A DNA stretch of 64,000 nt, taken from Endomicrobium proavitum. GTDB taxonomy: Bacteria > Elusimicrobiota > Endomicrobiia > Endomicrobiales > Endomicrobiaceae. Made by a program: the position numbers and the translations under genes. The stretch spans positions 1,116,001-1,180,000 of the forward strand of contig NZ_CP009498.1 of NCBI RefSeq assembly GCF_001027545.1, written 5' to 3'. Positions 35,938-45,400 of the stretch are shown in pieces; within the stretch, counting starts at the first letter, position 1, and the number at the start of each line of letters is the position of its first letter. A model generated the notes under the pieces. The model was not told the DNA's origin. It did not search any database and was given only the letters and a program-made list of their open reading frames with translations.

Positions 35938-36107
35938 GGGCAGTATGATTTGCGAATTTTAAACTCTTCTTTTTTACCTTCGTTCCACAACGCTACGGGG
36001 CGCAAGTAGCCGACAACCCTTGAATAAACTTCGCATTTTGTGCCTTCGGCTTTTACTTTCTGCTTTTCAAGCTCTGAAATTTTGCTTGCAATTTCCTGCG
36101 CTGTCAT
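35928..36107 (-). CDS. Separate glycyl-radical segment of class III ribonucleotide reductase
   Basis: This 59-residue ORF starts at ATG 36107 with a perfect GGAGG five bases upstream, overlapping the nrdD stop by four bases (ATGA). Residues 26-50 include EVYSRVVGYLRPVALWNEG, matching the glycyl-radical loop (RVXGYL) and following segment that normally form the C-terminus of NrdD. The large nrdD product ends just before this, after its zinc site. The radical would therefore sit on Gly33 of this small protein, which must dock into NrdD much as the spare part YfiD/GrcA does with pyruvate formate-lyase. I recall short NrdD-like ORFs in other anaerobes, but cannot confirm them here. Confidence 0.78.
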   Translation of the reverse strand: MTAQEIASKISELEKQKVKAEGTKCEVYSRVVGYLRPVALWNEGKKEEFKIRKSYCPCK

Positions 36108-38152
36108 AAAGCCTCCATTTTTAACTGTTGTATTTGCGCGTCTAATTCCGCGACTTTTTCATGTTTGCATTTGGGGCAAAAGCTGTGTTCGCCTTCTATG
36201 TATCCGCATTTCGGGCAAACGCTAAACGTAGGCGTTATTGAAAAATACGGCAAGCTGTAATTTTCGCATACGGTTTTTATAAAACTTTTCAAAGCTTCCA
36301 CATCTTTAATTCGCTCGCCCATAAAAATATGGATTACCGTTCCGCCGGTATATTTTGTCTGCATGCTGTCTTGCAAGTCAAGATTTTCAAAAATGTCGTC
36401 GGTATAGTTTACCGGCAGCTGGCTTGAATTTGTATAAAACGGAGTATTTGCAGCGCCGCTTATATTTGCGGAAATTATATCCGGATATTTTTCTTTGTCT
36501 ATTTTTGCAAGTCTGTAAGACGTGCCTTCCGCGGGAGTAGCTTCAAGATTATAATTATTTCCGGTTTCTTGCTGATACTTTACAAGTATGTCTCTCATAA
36601 AATCTAAAACATATTCGCCGAAAGCTTTGCCTTTTGCGCTTCCTACATCTTCCCCGAAAAGATTAAGACACGCTTCGTTAAGACCTACAATGCCGATGGT
36701 GGAAAAATGATTTTTCCAATACTCGTTAAAACGTTCTTTAACGCTTCTTAAATAAAAACTCATATACGGATACAAATTTCCCGAAGTAAATTTTTCTAAA
36801 ACTTTCCTTTTTAATTCAAGACTTTCTTTTGCCGTGTCCATATTTTTCTTTAATATTTCCATAAACTCTTTTTCGTTTCTTGCAAGGTAACCTATGCGCA
36901 CAATATTTATTGTTACAACGCCTATTGACCCCGTTAAAGGCGCCGCGCCGAAAAGTCCGCCGCCGCGTTTTTGCAGCAGCCTGTTATCTATTCTCAAACG
37001 GCAGCACATACTGCGAGCGTCTTCGGGTTTCATATCGGAGTTTATAAAGTTTGCAAAATACGGTATGCCGTATTTTGCCGTAACTTCCCACAGCGCGGAA
37101 ATATTTTTGTTGTTCCAGTCAAAATCTTTTGTAATGTTATATGTGGGAATGGGAAAAGTAAACACTCTGCCTTTAGCGTCTCCGGCAAGCATAAGCTCCA
37201 AAAAAGCCTGATTTAACATATCCATTTCTTTTTGAAAATCGCCGTATCTTTTTTCTTTGCGCTCGCCGCCGATAATTACAGGTTCGTCCTTATAATGCGA
37301 CGCTACGGTTAAATCCATGGTTAAATTTGTAAACGGCGTTTGAAAGCCAACCCTTGTGGGAACATTTACGTTAAATAAAAATTCCTGCAGAGCCTGCTTT
37401 ACTTCGTCGTAAGATAACTTATCGTAATAAATAAACGGGGCAAGAAGCGTGTCAAAATTTGAAAACGCCTGCGCCCCCGCGCTTTCCCCTTGAAGCGTAT
37501 AGAAAAAATTTACAATTTGCCCAAGCGCCGTGCGAAAATGTTTTGCCGGTTTTGCTTCGGCTTTCCCTAAAACGCCTTTGAACCCGCTGATAAGCAAATC
37601 CTGCAAATCCCAGCCTACGCAATACGCGCCAAGCAAACCCAAATCGTGCAGATGCAAATCTCCGTTTGAATGCGCGCTGCGTATATTTTCCGGATAAATC
37701 TTATTTAGCCAGTAAACTTTGCTTACTTCCGACGATATATAATTGTTAAGCCCTTGCAGCGAATAAGACATGTTGCTGTTTTCGTTTACCTGCCAATCTA
37801 TTTTTTTTAAATATTGATCAACAAGATCTACGTTAAACGCGGAAGTTATTTCTCTTATTTTACTGTGCTGGTCGCGGTATAAAATATACGCTTTGGCGGT
37901 TTTTTTATAAACCGAAGACAACAAAACTTCTTCAACAACATCCTGAACGTTTTCAACCGTCGGTTTTCCCGCGTCTAAAGTTTCCTGCAAAAGAGAAAGC
38001 GCTTTTATTGTAAGTTTATCGGCAATGTCCTGCCCGAATTCTCCCGAAGCTTTGCCGGCTTTGGCAATTGCCGACGCAATTTTTTTAGGATTAAACGGCT
38101 CCACCGCAGAATTCCTTTTTATAATTGCGCTAAAAAATTCCGAATTTTCCAT
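36104..38152 (-). CDS. nrdD: Class III (anaerobic) ribonucleoside-triphosphate reductase, main chain
   Basis: This 682-residue protein starts with an ATP-cone (VEPFNPKKIASAIAKAG, about 10-95) for allosteric control. It contains the catalytic barrel with DLHLHDLG and YCVGWDLQDLL, the substrate-site region with SMCCRLRIDNR and GSIGVVTINI, and a C-terminal zinc site CPKCGYIEGEHSFCPKC. It ends with QLKMEAL and lacks the glycyl-radical loop, which is supplied by the next ORF (35928-36107). It makes dNTPs without oxygen or B12. An AdoCbl riboswitch and terminator precede it, so high B12 should turn it off. AGGAG lies six bases before the start. Confidence 0.92.
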   Translation of the reverse strand: MENSEFFSAIIKRNSAVEPFNPKKIASAIAKAGKASGEFGQDIADKLTIKALSLLQETLDAGKPTVENVQDVVEEVLLSSVYKKTAKAYILYRDQHSKIREITSAFNVDLVDQYLKKIDWQVNENSNMSYSLQGLNNYISSEVSKVYWLNKIYPENIRSAHSNGDLHLHDLGLLGAYCVGWDLQDLLISGFKGVLGKAEAKPAKHFRTALGQIVNFFYTLQGESAGAQAFSNFDTLLAPFIYYDKLSYDEVKQALQEFLFNVNVPTRVGFQTPFTNLTMDLTVASHYKDEPVIIGGERKEKRYGDFQKEMDMLNQAFLELMLAGDAKGRVFTFPIPTYNITKDFDWNNKNISALWEVTAKYGIPYFANFINSDMKPEDARSMCCRLRIDNRLLQKRGGGLFGAAPLTGSIGVVTINIVRIGYLARNEKEFMEILKKNMDTAKESLELKRKVLEKFTSGNLYPYMSFYLRSVKERFNEYWKNHFSTIGIVGLNEACLNLFGEDVGSAKGKAFGEYVLDFMRDILVKYQQETGNNYNLEATPAEGTSYRLAKIDKEKYPDIISANISGAANTPFYTNSSQLPVNYTDDIFENLDLQDSMQTKYTGGTVIHIFMGERIKDVEALKSFIKTVCENYSLPYFSITPTFSVCPKCGYIEGEHSFCPKCKHEKVAELDAQIQQLKMEAL

Positions 38153-38202
38153 GTTTTTCTCCTATCGCTTGTCATCCCTGAATGTTATTAAAAAAAGTAA
38201 GG

Positions 38203-38240
38203 CAAATAAAAAATCCCCGCTTGCCTTTGGCAAACGAGGA
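38203..38240 (-). terminator. Intrinsic terminator of the B12 riboswitch leader
   Basis: On the minus strand an 11-bp stem (CCTCGTTTGCC / GGCAAGCGGGG, loop AAA, two G-U pairs) is followed by ATTTTTTATTTG. It lies between the riboswitch and the nrdD start, where a conditional terminator is expected. Confidence 0.85.
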
Positions 38241-38321
38241 TGCACCCTGATTTCTTGTCCTCTGAAAATTACAAAAGTTTAAGTTATTGTCCGCGATAAC
38301 TTAAAATCCGTAAAAAATTTT

Positions 38322-38500
38322 TGGCAGGTCTTCTGGCTTGGGAATATTAAACGTTAAACGTTTATCCTACTTGCCGCGCCTTCCCATTTGCAAAATTCTC
38401 AAACAGTGGCTATAAATGCGGCTTTCGTATTTCCCTCACAGCATCGGGAATGCTTCCGATTTTCACGGAATTTCCTGTTAGGCTCTAAGGAGCACCAAAA
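38322..38500 (-). ncRNA. Adenosylcobalamin (B12) riboswitch upstream of nrdD
   Basis: The minus strand shows the ordered cobalamin-riboswitch signatures: a GGTGCTCC-led P1/P2 region, AGCCTAACAGGAA, AAAATCGGAAGCATTC, GCTGTGAGGG, TAGCCACTG, GGGAAGG with AAGTAGGA, and at 38322-38339 the B12 box AAGCCAGAAGACCTGCCA. About 80 bases downstream is an intrinsic terminator and then nrdD. AdoCbl riboswitches commonly shut off B12-independent isozymes when cobalamin is abundant, so this predicts a B12-dependent (class II) reductase elsewhere in the genome. Confidence 0.95.
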
Positions 38501-38538
38501 ACTATATATTGTGCGTAAAACTGCGTTAACTACAACAT

Positions 38539-38567
38539 ATACTATATTATTGCATATTAAATGTCAA
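38539..38567 (-). promoter_or_regulatory. Promoter of the riboswitch-nrdD operon
   Basis: On the minus strand TTGACA (38562-38567) and TAGTAT (38539-38544) are separated by 17 bases. The predicted transcript would begin about 30 bases before the riboswitch. Confidence 0.7.
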
Positions 38568-38573
38568 CATCTG

Positions 38574-39197
38574 TTATCTTATAAAATTTGTCCTTTGACG
38601 AAATTCTTCGGCTTCGGGAAAAGGTACTCCTGCTTTTTTTGCGGCGTCTATAGATTTTATAAGCCACGCCAAATTTTTGCCGAGAGTTCTCATTGTTTGC
38701 AAACCTTCCAAATCTTGTTTTACTTCGTCGGGATTATTCCCGTGAACCATATTCCAATATTGAGAAGAAGCTATGGGCATTTGTGAAATTGTAAAATATT
38801 TATTTAAGCGGTCTAACGCGCACGTTGTGCCGGCTCGCCTTGCGGAAACTACGGCGGCTGCTGGTTTAAACGCAAAATACCCGCCTCCGGCAAAAAACAA
38901 TCTGTCTAAAAACGCAAGCAAACTTCCGTTAGCCGAAGCGTAATAAACGGGCGAACCCAAAACAAGTCCGTCAAAATTTTTTGCTTTAGATATTATTTCA
39001 TTTACTCCGTCGTTAAAAACGCATTTGCCAAGCTGAGCGCATTTTCTGCACGCTATACAACCCTGCATAGGTTCTTTTCCTATATGGTAAAATTCAGTTT
39101 CAATGCCGCCGTCGTTTATAGTTTTTGCAACTTCCGAAAGAGCCGTCTGCGTGCAGCCTTTTTCGTTAGGACTTCCGTTTATAAGCAAAACTTTCAT
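38574..39197 (-). CDS. NADPH-dependent FMN reductase / iron-sulfur flavoprotein family
   Basis: This 207-residue flavodoxin-fold protein has the FMN phosphate loop LLINGSPNEKGCTQTAL, a cysteine cluster CIACRKCAQLGKC (residues ~47-59) and VLGSPVYYASANGSLLAFLDR. Family members pass electrons or reduce quinones and metals in anaerobes; the compact CXXCXXXXXXXC group may ligate an Fe-S cluster as in the iron-sulfur flavoprotein Isf, although spacing differs. It stands alone between the riboswitch operon and the autotransporter. Its substrate is unknown. Confidence 0.82.
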   Translation of the reverse strand: MKVLLINGSPNEKGCTQTALSEVAKTINDGGIETEFYHIGKEPMQGCIACRKCAQLGKCVFNDGVNEIISKAKNFDGLVLGSPVYYASANGSLLAFLDRLFFAGGGYFAFKPAAAVVSARRAGTTCALDRLNKYFTISQMPIASSQYWNMVHGNNPDEVKQDLEGLQTMRTLGKNLAWLIKSIDAAKKAGVPFPEAEEFRQRTNFIR

Positions 39198-39261
39198 TTT
39201 TAAAACCTTCCGCTATTAAATTTTATTCCAATTCAATTATAAAACACTTTTTAATTATATT

Positions 39262-39301
39262 CAAATAAAAACGAGGCGCGGATTTTTTAACCCGCGCCTC
39301 T
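39262..39301 (-). terminator. Intrinsic terminator after the autotransporter-OmpA gene
   Basis: On the minus strand GAGGCGCGG pairs with CCGCGCCTC (39273-39281 with 39292-39300) around a ten-base loop, followed by GTTTTTATTTG. It lies 28 bases beyond the stop codon at 39329. Confidence 0.85.
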
Positions 39302-39328
39302 TGATTTTAAATATCTAACGTTTTCCGG

Positions 39329-42163
39329 TTATTCAATAAAAACTTCCGCTCTGCGGTTTGCCATTCTTCCTTTTGCCGTTTTATTTGTATCTATAGGCAT
39401 TGCTTCGCCCATTCCGATATAACCTATTTTATTTTTATCTATTCCGTTTTTAATAAACTCGTCGTAAATAGCTTTCGCCCTTTTGCTTGATAAAGCTATG
39501 TTTGCGTTTCTGTTACCGCTTGAATCCGTATGTCCTTCAATAACAATCTTATTATAGCCCGTGTTTTTAAGATATTCTGCCTGATATTTGATATTTCCTT
39601 TTGCCGTAAACGTAAGCTGACTACTGCCTACCTTAAAATTTGTCATCGCTAAACGATAAGAGCGTATTTGAGGATCTTGCCTTCTGTAATTTGCGGCAAG
39701 ATCTTTATTTGCTTGCTCGTTAACGGTAATTTTGTTTAAAATTTCTTCTCTCGGCGGCCTTCTTTCATATTCCGCTTTACGCAAAGCGTCAAGCTGCGCT
39801 TCTATTTGCGCTATTTGCTTTTTTATGGAATCCAGCTCTGTTCTCAAAGTAGTCTGTCCTTCTCTTGCGCGCAAGCGTTCCAATTCCACTTTTAACTGTT
39901 GTATTCTTGCTCTAATATCGTCAAGCTCGCTGCTGGCATTTATTGTTTTTGCGGATTTGTTTGCGGCGCCTCCAAAAAAATAATTAACGCCGAGATGTCC
40001 GAAAATATCATACCGGCGGGCGGCAGTTTGCATATCCGCTTTTGCAAAAAGATACGTATTGCTGAAAATCATATAGTTTGCGCCGGCTCCCAACTCAAAA
40101 ATATTTCCGCCCTCGTAAGTTCCCACCGGGTTAAAGCCGACGTTTGTTCCTCTAAAAGAAGCGTTTATGTCGGGCTGGGCTCCGGAAAGAAAACGGTTAT
40201 ATTCCATATTGGCATACCAATTCCATTTTCCCACAACTCTTCCTACTTCCACGCCAACTCTTGCGATAATGCGCGTATATGCTCCGCCGTTAACCGTTAA
40301 ATCTAAACTTTCGGCGCCCGTTTCTTGTATTGTTTGATAAAAATCGCTTTTTGCGGAAAGTCCAGCATACGGTTTTAAATCAACCGAGTCGTCAATCTCT
40401 TCAAATACATCGCTGAGTTTAAATTTCAGATCGCCCTGAATATCTGCGCCTATTTGAAATCCGCCGAATTTCGCATTGGCTGTTCTTTGCGCAAAATCAA
40501 TATATCTGTGCGTTTCAAAACTGTCATAACCCATGGAAATAACAGCTTTCAATTCGTATGTCGGCTTTTGCAAACCAAAGTATCCGCCGGCGCCTACGGC
40601 GGAGACGTCTGCGTTATTTGAACCTTGAGATATATTTTGCTTATTGTATTTTGCAAAAACCCCAAGAACTCCGTCTTTGTCATTAAGCGTTTTTCCGTAT
40701 CCCGCAATAACTCCGGTTTCTGCGCTTACAAAATTTTCCGGCGAATTTTCATCTTCGGCAAATTTTTTATTTGCGCCGGTAAGCTGTGCCCAAACTCCGT
40801 CGCTTTGCTGAGAGTTTCGCAATGATATTCTAATTTTATCGTAAATTTGTTTTGAGTCGTTTGCCGAAACCGCGCTTCTTATAACGTTTGGCAAAAAATA
40901 TCCGCTTGCCGCCGTAAGCGCAGCGCGCGCGGCGCTTCCATTCATAATATGTATAGCGTTTATTATATTGTCTAAATCTGTGCCGGTTACAGTGTATTGT
41001 GAAAGAAAATCGTAAGCTTGAGAAACTTCTTTTTCATTTCTTGTTTTGGTAAAAGATAAAAAATTAGTTGCTCTGCCTGCCCCAAAAAGACTAAGCGTTA
41101 TCCAATTCGGATTTAAAACGCCTACGTCAATATTATAACTATTGTAAGTATTTGAACTAAAATAAACGTTGCCAAAAAGTCCCGCAACGGAACCAGCGTA
41201 AGAAATTATTTTATAATCCAATCTGTCAAATCTGTCGGACATAAATTGATTTAAAGTTACATACAAGTCGCCGTTTGACAAATCAATGTTGCCGCTTGCT
41301 TCAACAACATCGTTTGTGCCGTTTAAAAAAACGTCTATTTTTAACGCGCCTTGGCTGTCAAAATTTCCGGTTCTTACAACATTTGCATAGCCGTCAGACA
41401 TGTTGAAAACGCCGTATTGACGGTTGTTAATACTTTTAGCCTCAAGACCGCTTCCGTCTTTAAGATTTAACACGCCGTAAACAATGCCCGCGCCGCCTAT
41501 TTCAATATCTGTTCCGGCAAGCAAACTTGTCCGGTAAAGATTAAAATTTCCCAAACCGGTTATGCGCAAATTTCCGTTTGTTCCCAAATCGCTTGAAACG
41601 GAATCATACATATTTACATTGGCATTTTGTATTGTGTCAAATTGAACTATTGCGTTTTGCCCTATGTAAACGGCGTTTGCGCCGCCAATATCGCTGTTTT
41701 GAGAAAACTCCGTAAGAGAAGAAGTATTAAAAACAAGCGTTGAGTTTTCTACGTATATTGCTCCGCCTTTTAAAGCGGCTGTGTTTGAGACAAACAAAGA
41801 ATCTTTAATTGTCGTAATTCCGGCAGTTAAATTCAAAGCGCCGCCGGATAAAGCCGTATTAAAATCCTGCATTTTTAAATTTTCAATAACCAAATATGTT
41901 GCTGACGACGAAACGACAAACCCGGCATATTGCGAGTTGCCGCTTAACATAAAATTATTGCCTTGCACCTCTCTATCGCCGTATGCAACTACGCCGTAAT
42001 CTCCTGTTGAAAGAATAGATTTATCAAGAATTATAGAAGCGCTTGAAAAATATGTCTGCATTACAAACTGCATATCCGTAAAACTATTTATACCGCCTAT
42101 GGTTATGGCAAAACAATCGGAATAAATGCAAAGCGCTGCCAGTAAAATTAAAAGTTTTTTCAC
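39329..42163 (-). CDS. Autotransporter-barrel protein with C-terminal OmpA peptidoglycan-binding domain
   Basis: This 944-residue outer-membrane protein starts at GTG 42163 (AAGGA ten bases upstream). It has a signal peptide to about residue 19 (CFA), and a beta-helical passenger (about 20-400) with polymorphic-membrane-protein-like GGALNL and GGAIYVENSTLVFN repeats. An autotransporter-type barrel follows (about 430-740). A coiled coil (about 750-815) precedes an OmpA domain (about 830-944) with IVIEGHTDSSGNRNANIALS and AKGRMANRRAEVFIE. The OmpA part should anchor the protein to peptidoglycan. A classical autotransporter ends with its barrel, so the periplasmic tail is odd. Confidence 0.85.
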   Translation of the reverse strand: MKKLLILLAALCIYSDCFAITIGGINSFTDMQFVMQTYFSSASIILDKSILSTGDYGVVAYGDREVQGNNFMLSGNSQYAGFVVSSSATYLVIENLKMQDFNTALSGGALNLTAGITTIKDSLFVSNTAALKGGAIYVENSTLVFNTSSLTEFSQNSDIGGANAVYIGQNAIVQFDTIQNANVNMYDSVSSDLGTNGNLRITGLGNFNLYRTSLLAGTDIEIGGAGIVYGVLNLKDGSGLEAKSINNRQYGVFNMSDGYANVVRTGNFDSQGALKIDVFLNGTNDVVEASGNIDLSNGDLYVTLNQFMSDRFDRLDYKIISYAGSVAGLFGNVYFSSNTYNSYNIDVGVLNPNWITLSLFGAGRATNFLSFTKTRNEKEVSQAYDFLSQYTVTGTDLDNIINAIHIMNGSAARAALTAASGYFLPNVIRSAVSANDSKQIYDKIRISLRNSQQSDGVWAQLTGANKKFAEDENSPENFVSAETGVIAGYGKTLNDKDGVLGVFAKYNKQNISQGSNNADVSAVGAGGYFGLQKPTYELKAVISMGYDSFETHRYIDFAQRTANAKFGGFQIGADIQGDLKFKLSDVFEEIDDSVDLKPYAGLSAKSDFYQTIQETGAESLDLTVNGGAYTRIIARVGVEVGRVVGKWNWYANMEYNRFLSGAQPDINASFRGTNVGFNPVGTYEGGNIFELGAGANYMIFSNTYLFAKADMQTAARRYDIFGHLGVNYFFGGAANKSAKTINASSELDDIRARIQQLKVELERLRAREGQTTLRTELDSIKKQIAQIEAQLDALRKAEYERRPPREEILNKITVNEQANKDLAANYRRQDPQIRSYRLAMTNFKVGSSQLTFTAKGNIKYQAEYLKNTGYNKIVIEGHTDSSGNRNANIALSSKRAKAIYDEFIKNGIDKNKIGYIGMGEAMPIDTNKTAKGRMANRRAEVFIE

Positions 42164-42356
42164 TATAAATATGTCCTTTTTTATTTAAAATAAACAAAAA
42201 AACTATAACCGCCGACCGGCGGTAAATAGATTTATACAAAAGCTATAATTTATTTTGATGAGAAATAAAAATGAAAAGTTTTTCTTGGCAAAGCTGTCAA
42301 AAGCGTCACGCGCATTTTTATATTCTCTTTAATAGTAATAGAAACGGAATGCTTTA

Positions 42357-42402
42357 AAAGCGCCGGCATAAAATTGCTTCACGCCGGCGCTTTTTTGTTT
42401 TA
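42357..42402 (-). terminator. Intrinsic terminator after nifJ
   Basis: An AGCGCCGGC/GCCGGCGCT stem with a loop of about 15 bases lies just beyond the nifJ stop. The minus strand continues with TTTTAAAG, and the plus-strand side has TTTTTTG, so it can act in both directions. Confidence 0.75.
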
Positions 42403-42406
42403 TTTT

Positions 42407-45400
42407 TTATGCTTTAGCTTCGTCTTTTTTTCCGGTATCGCAAGCCATTGTCGCAAGCTGTTTGTAAACGCTTCTGCGCCAATTATATTCGCCGGTCGCT
42501 TCTTCAAGCAACGCTTTTGCTTTTTCCGGGTTTGCTTTTGCAAGAGCTTTGAATCTGTTTTCTCCGCCCATGAAATCCGCAACGGTTGTCGTAGGTTCGC
42601 CGCTGTCAATTTTTAAAGGATTTAATCCTTTGGCTTTTAATTCCGGATTGAATCTGTAGAGTATCCATCTTCCGCTTTGAACGGCTTTTTTAGCTTCAAG
42701 CATACCTTTGCTCATATCTATGCCGTGCGCTATGCAATGAGAATAAGCTATAACAATCGCAGGACCGTCGTAAGCTTCGGCTTCCGCAAGAGCCTGCACC
42801 GCCTGATTCATATTTGCGCCCATGCAAATTTGCGCAACGTAAATATTTCCGTAAGTCATTGATATCATGCCCAAATCTTTTTTAGGAAGATTTTTTCCGC
42901 CGGCTGCAAACAGCGCTACCGCGCCCATAGGCGTTGCTTTTGACATCTGTCCGCCGGTGTTAGAATAAACTTCGGTATCCATAACCAAAATTTTTACATT
43001 TTTACCGCTTGCAAGAACGTGGTCTAAACCGCCGTAGCCTATATCGTAAGCCCATCCGTCGCCGCCCAAAACCCAAACGGATTTTTTAACGAGATAATCG
43101 GCTAACGCAAGAAGGCGTTGGTTGCCTTTGGCAACTTCTTTAAGTTTTGCAACTCTTGCTCTTTGAGCGTCTATTTCTGCGGTTGTGGTTTGCGAAGCGT
43201 TGAGAATTTCGTCAACCAAAGCCGCCGATGATTTAAGTTCCGTTTCTTTTATTTCTTTAAGCAATGCAACGGCGTCGCCGGCAAGCTGGTCGTATGCTAA
43301 ACGAATTCCCAAGCCGAACTCCGCGTTATCTTCAAACAGCGAGTTAGCCCATGCCGGGCCTCTGCCATCGGCGCGTTTTGTGTAAGGAGTTGTAGGCAAG
43401 TTGCCGCCGTAAATTGAAGAGCAGCCGGTAGCGTTTGCTATTGCAATGTGGTCTCCGTGAAGCTGCGTTAACAATTTAACATAAGGCGTTTCGCCGCAGC
43501 CTGCGCAAGCTCCGGAGAACTCAAAAAGAGGAGTCTGAAGCTGCGAGCCTTTAACGCTTTCGCGTTTTGTTTTAACGTCCGCCGATTTTACTCCTAAGAA
43601 AAATTTAAAGTTTTCGGGTTCCGTAGCTCTTAAAGGAAGCTGATCAACCATGTTGATTGCTTTCTTTGTCGCGTCTTCTTTATTTTTTGCAGGACAGTTT
43701 GTAACGCATGCCGCGCAGCCCGTGCAATCTTCAACCGCTACCTGAACGGTTACTTTTAAGCCGGCCAAATCTGCTTTTCCGTCGGCAGATTTAAACGTTG
43801 CGGGAGCGTTTTTAAGTTCGCTTTCGTTGTAAGCTTTCATACGAATTGCCGCGTGAGGGCAAACCAAAGAACAAATTCCGCACTGAATACATATTGAAGA
43901 ATCCCAAGACGGGCATTGTATTGCGATGTTTCTTTTTTCGTATTGCGTTGTTCCCGTAGGAAATACTCCGTCGGCGGGAATTTTTGAAGTGGGAAGCCCG
44001 TCGCCCTGATAAACTATCATATCCGCCAAAACTTCTTTTACAAATTTAGGAGCGTCCGCCGGAACCGCAGGCGTGCGGATAATTGTTGAAGTTACTTCGG
44101 CAGGATATTGCAATTGCGAAACGCCCGCCAAAGCCGCGTCAACCGCGCCGTAGTTTTTCTGAACAACTTCGTCGCCTTTTTTGGAATATGTTTTTTTAAT
44201 TGCGTCTTTAATTGCGGCTATTGCTTTATCTTTTTCTATAACCGTAGGAATAAGTCCGAAAAATGCCGTCTGCATTATAGTATTTGTGCGCGCGCCCATG
44301 CCGGTTTTAAGAGCTATGTGCGAAGCGTCTATTGTGTAAACTTTAAGTTTTTTATCTATTATCTGCTTCTGAACTTCTTTGGGAAGTTTATTCCAAACTT
44401 CGTCCGCTTTGTAGGGAGCGTTTATTAAAACCGTCGCGCCGAGTTTTGCTTTGCCGAGAACATCGTATTTTTCAAGGAAAGAAAACAAGTGAACGCCTAT
44501 AAAATCCGCGGTTTCAATTAAATAAGGAGCGCGGATATATTCCTTGCCGAAACGTATGTGCGAAGTTGTCATTGAACCGGCTTTTTTTGAATCGTAAACA
44601 AAATAGCCCTGCGCAAGATTATCCGTTTGAGAGCTTATAATTTTCATTGTGTTTTTATTTGCGCCCACGGTGCCGTCGGAACCAAGCCCGAAAAACAACG
44701 CTCCGTAAGATTTATCTTCCATGCCCGCGCAGGCAAGCGGAGTTTTAAGAGATTTACCGCCGAGGTCGTCTTCTATTCCCAAAATAAAGCCCGTTACCGG
44801 TTCTTTCGCGTTGACGTTGTCAATTGCCGCTTTAACCATAGGAGGAGTAAACTCTTTTGAACCTATTCCGTAACGTCCGCCCACTATAAGAGGAGTTACG
44901 GGGAATTTTGCTCTGCCTTCTATTGTTAAAAACGCCGACGTTACGTCTTGAAAAAGAGGCTCGCCCAGAGACCCCGGTTCTTTTGTTCTGTCAAGAACGG
45001 CTATTTTTTTTGTTGTTTTAGGGAAAGCGTTAATAAAATCAACGCCGCTGAAAGGTCTGAACAATCTTATTTTTAATACGCCTACTTTTTGACCTTTAAG
45101 ACATTCAATTGCGGTTTGAGCAACATCCGCGCCCGACGCCATAATAACTACAACGGTTTCCGCGTCCGCGTCGCCGATATATTCAAACAAATCATATTTT
45201 CTGCCAGTTAATTTTTCAAATTTTGCAAACTCTTCTTTTACTATTGCGGGAACTTTGTCGTAATACGCATTAACCGCTTCTCTGCCCTGAAAGTAAACGT
45301 CCGGGTTTTGAGCCGTTCCGCGAATTGTGGGGTATTCCGGGTTCATTGCTCTTTTGCGGTGGTCGGCAATTAAGTTGTCGTCTATCATTGATTTTATTTG

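Noticed and set aside
36104-36107. Programmed frameshift joining nrdD to the glycyl-radical ORF
   Set aside because: The ATGA overlap has a perfect GGAGG at ideal distance, and no slippery heptamer is evident, so re-initiation is the simpler explanation; it still needs testing.
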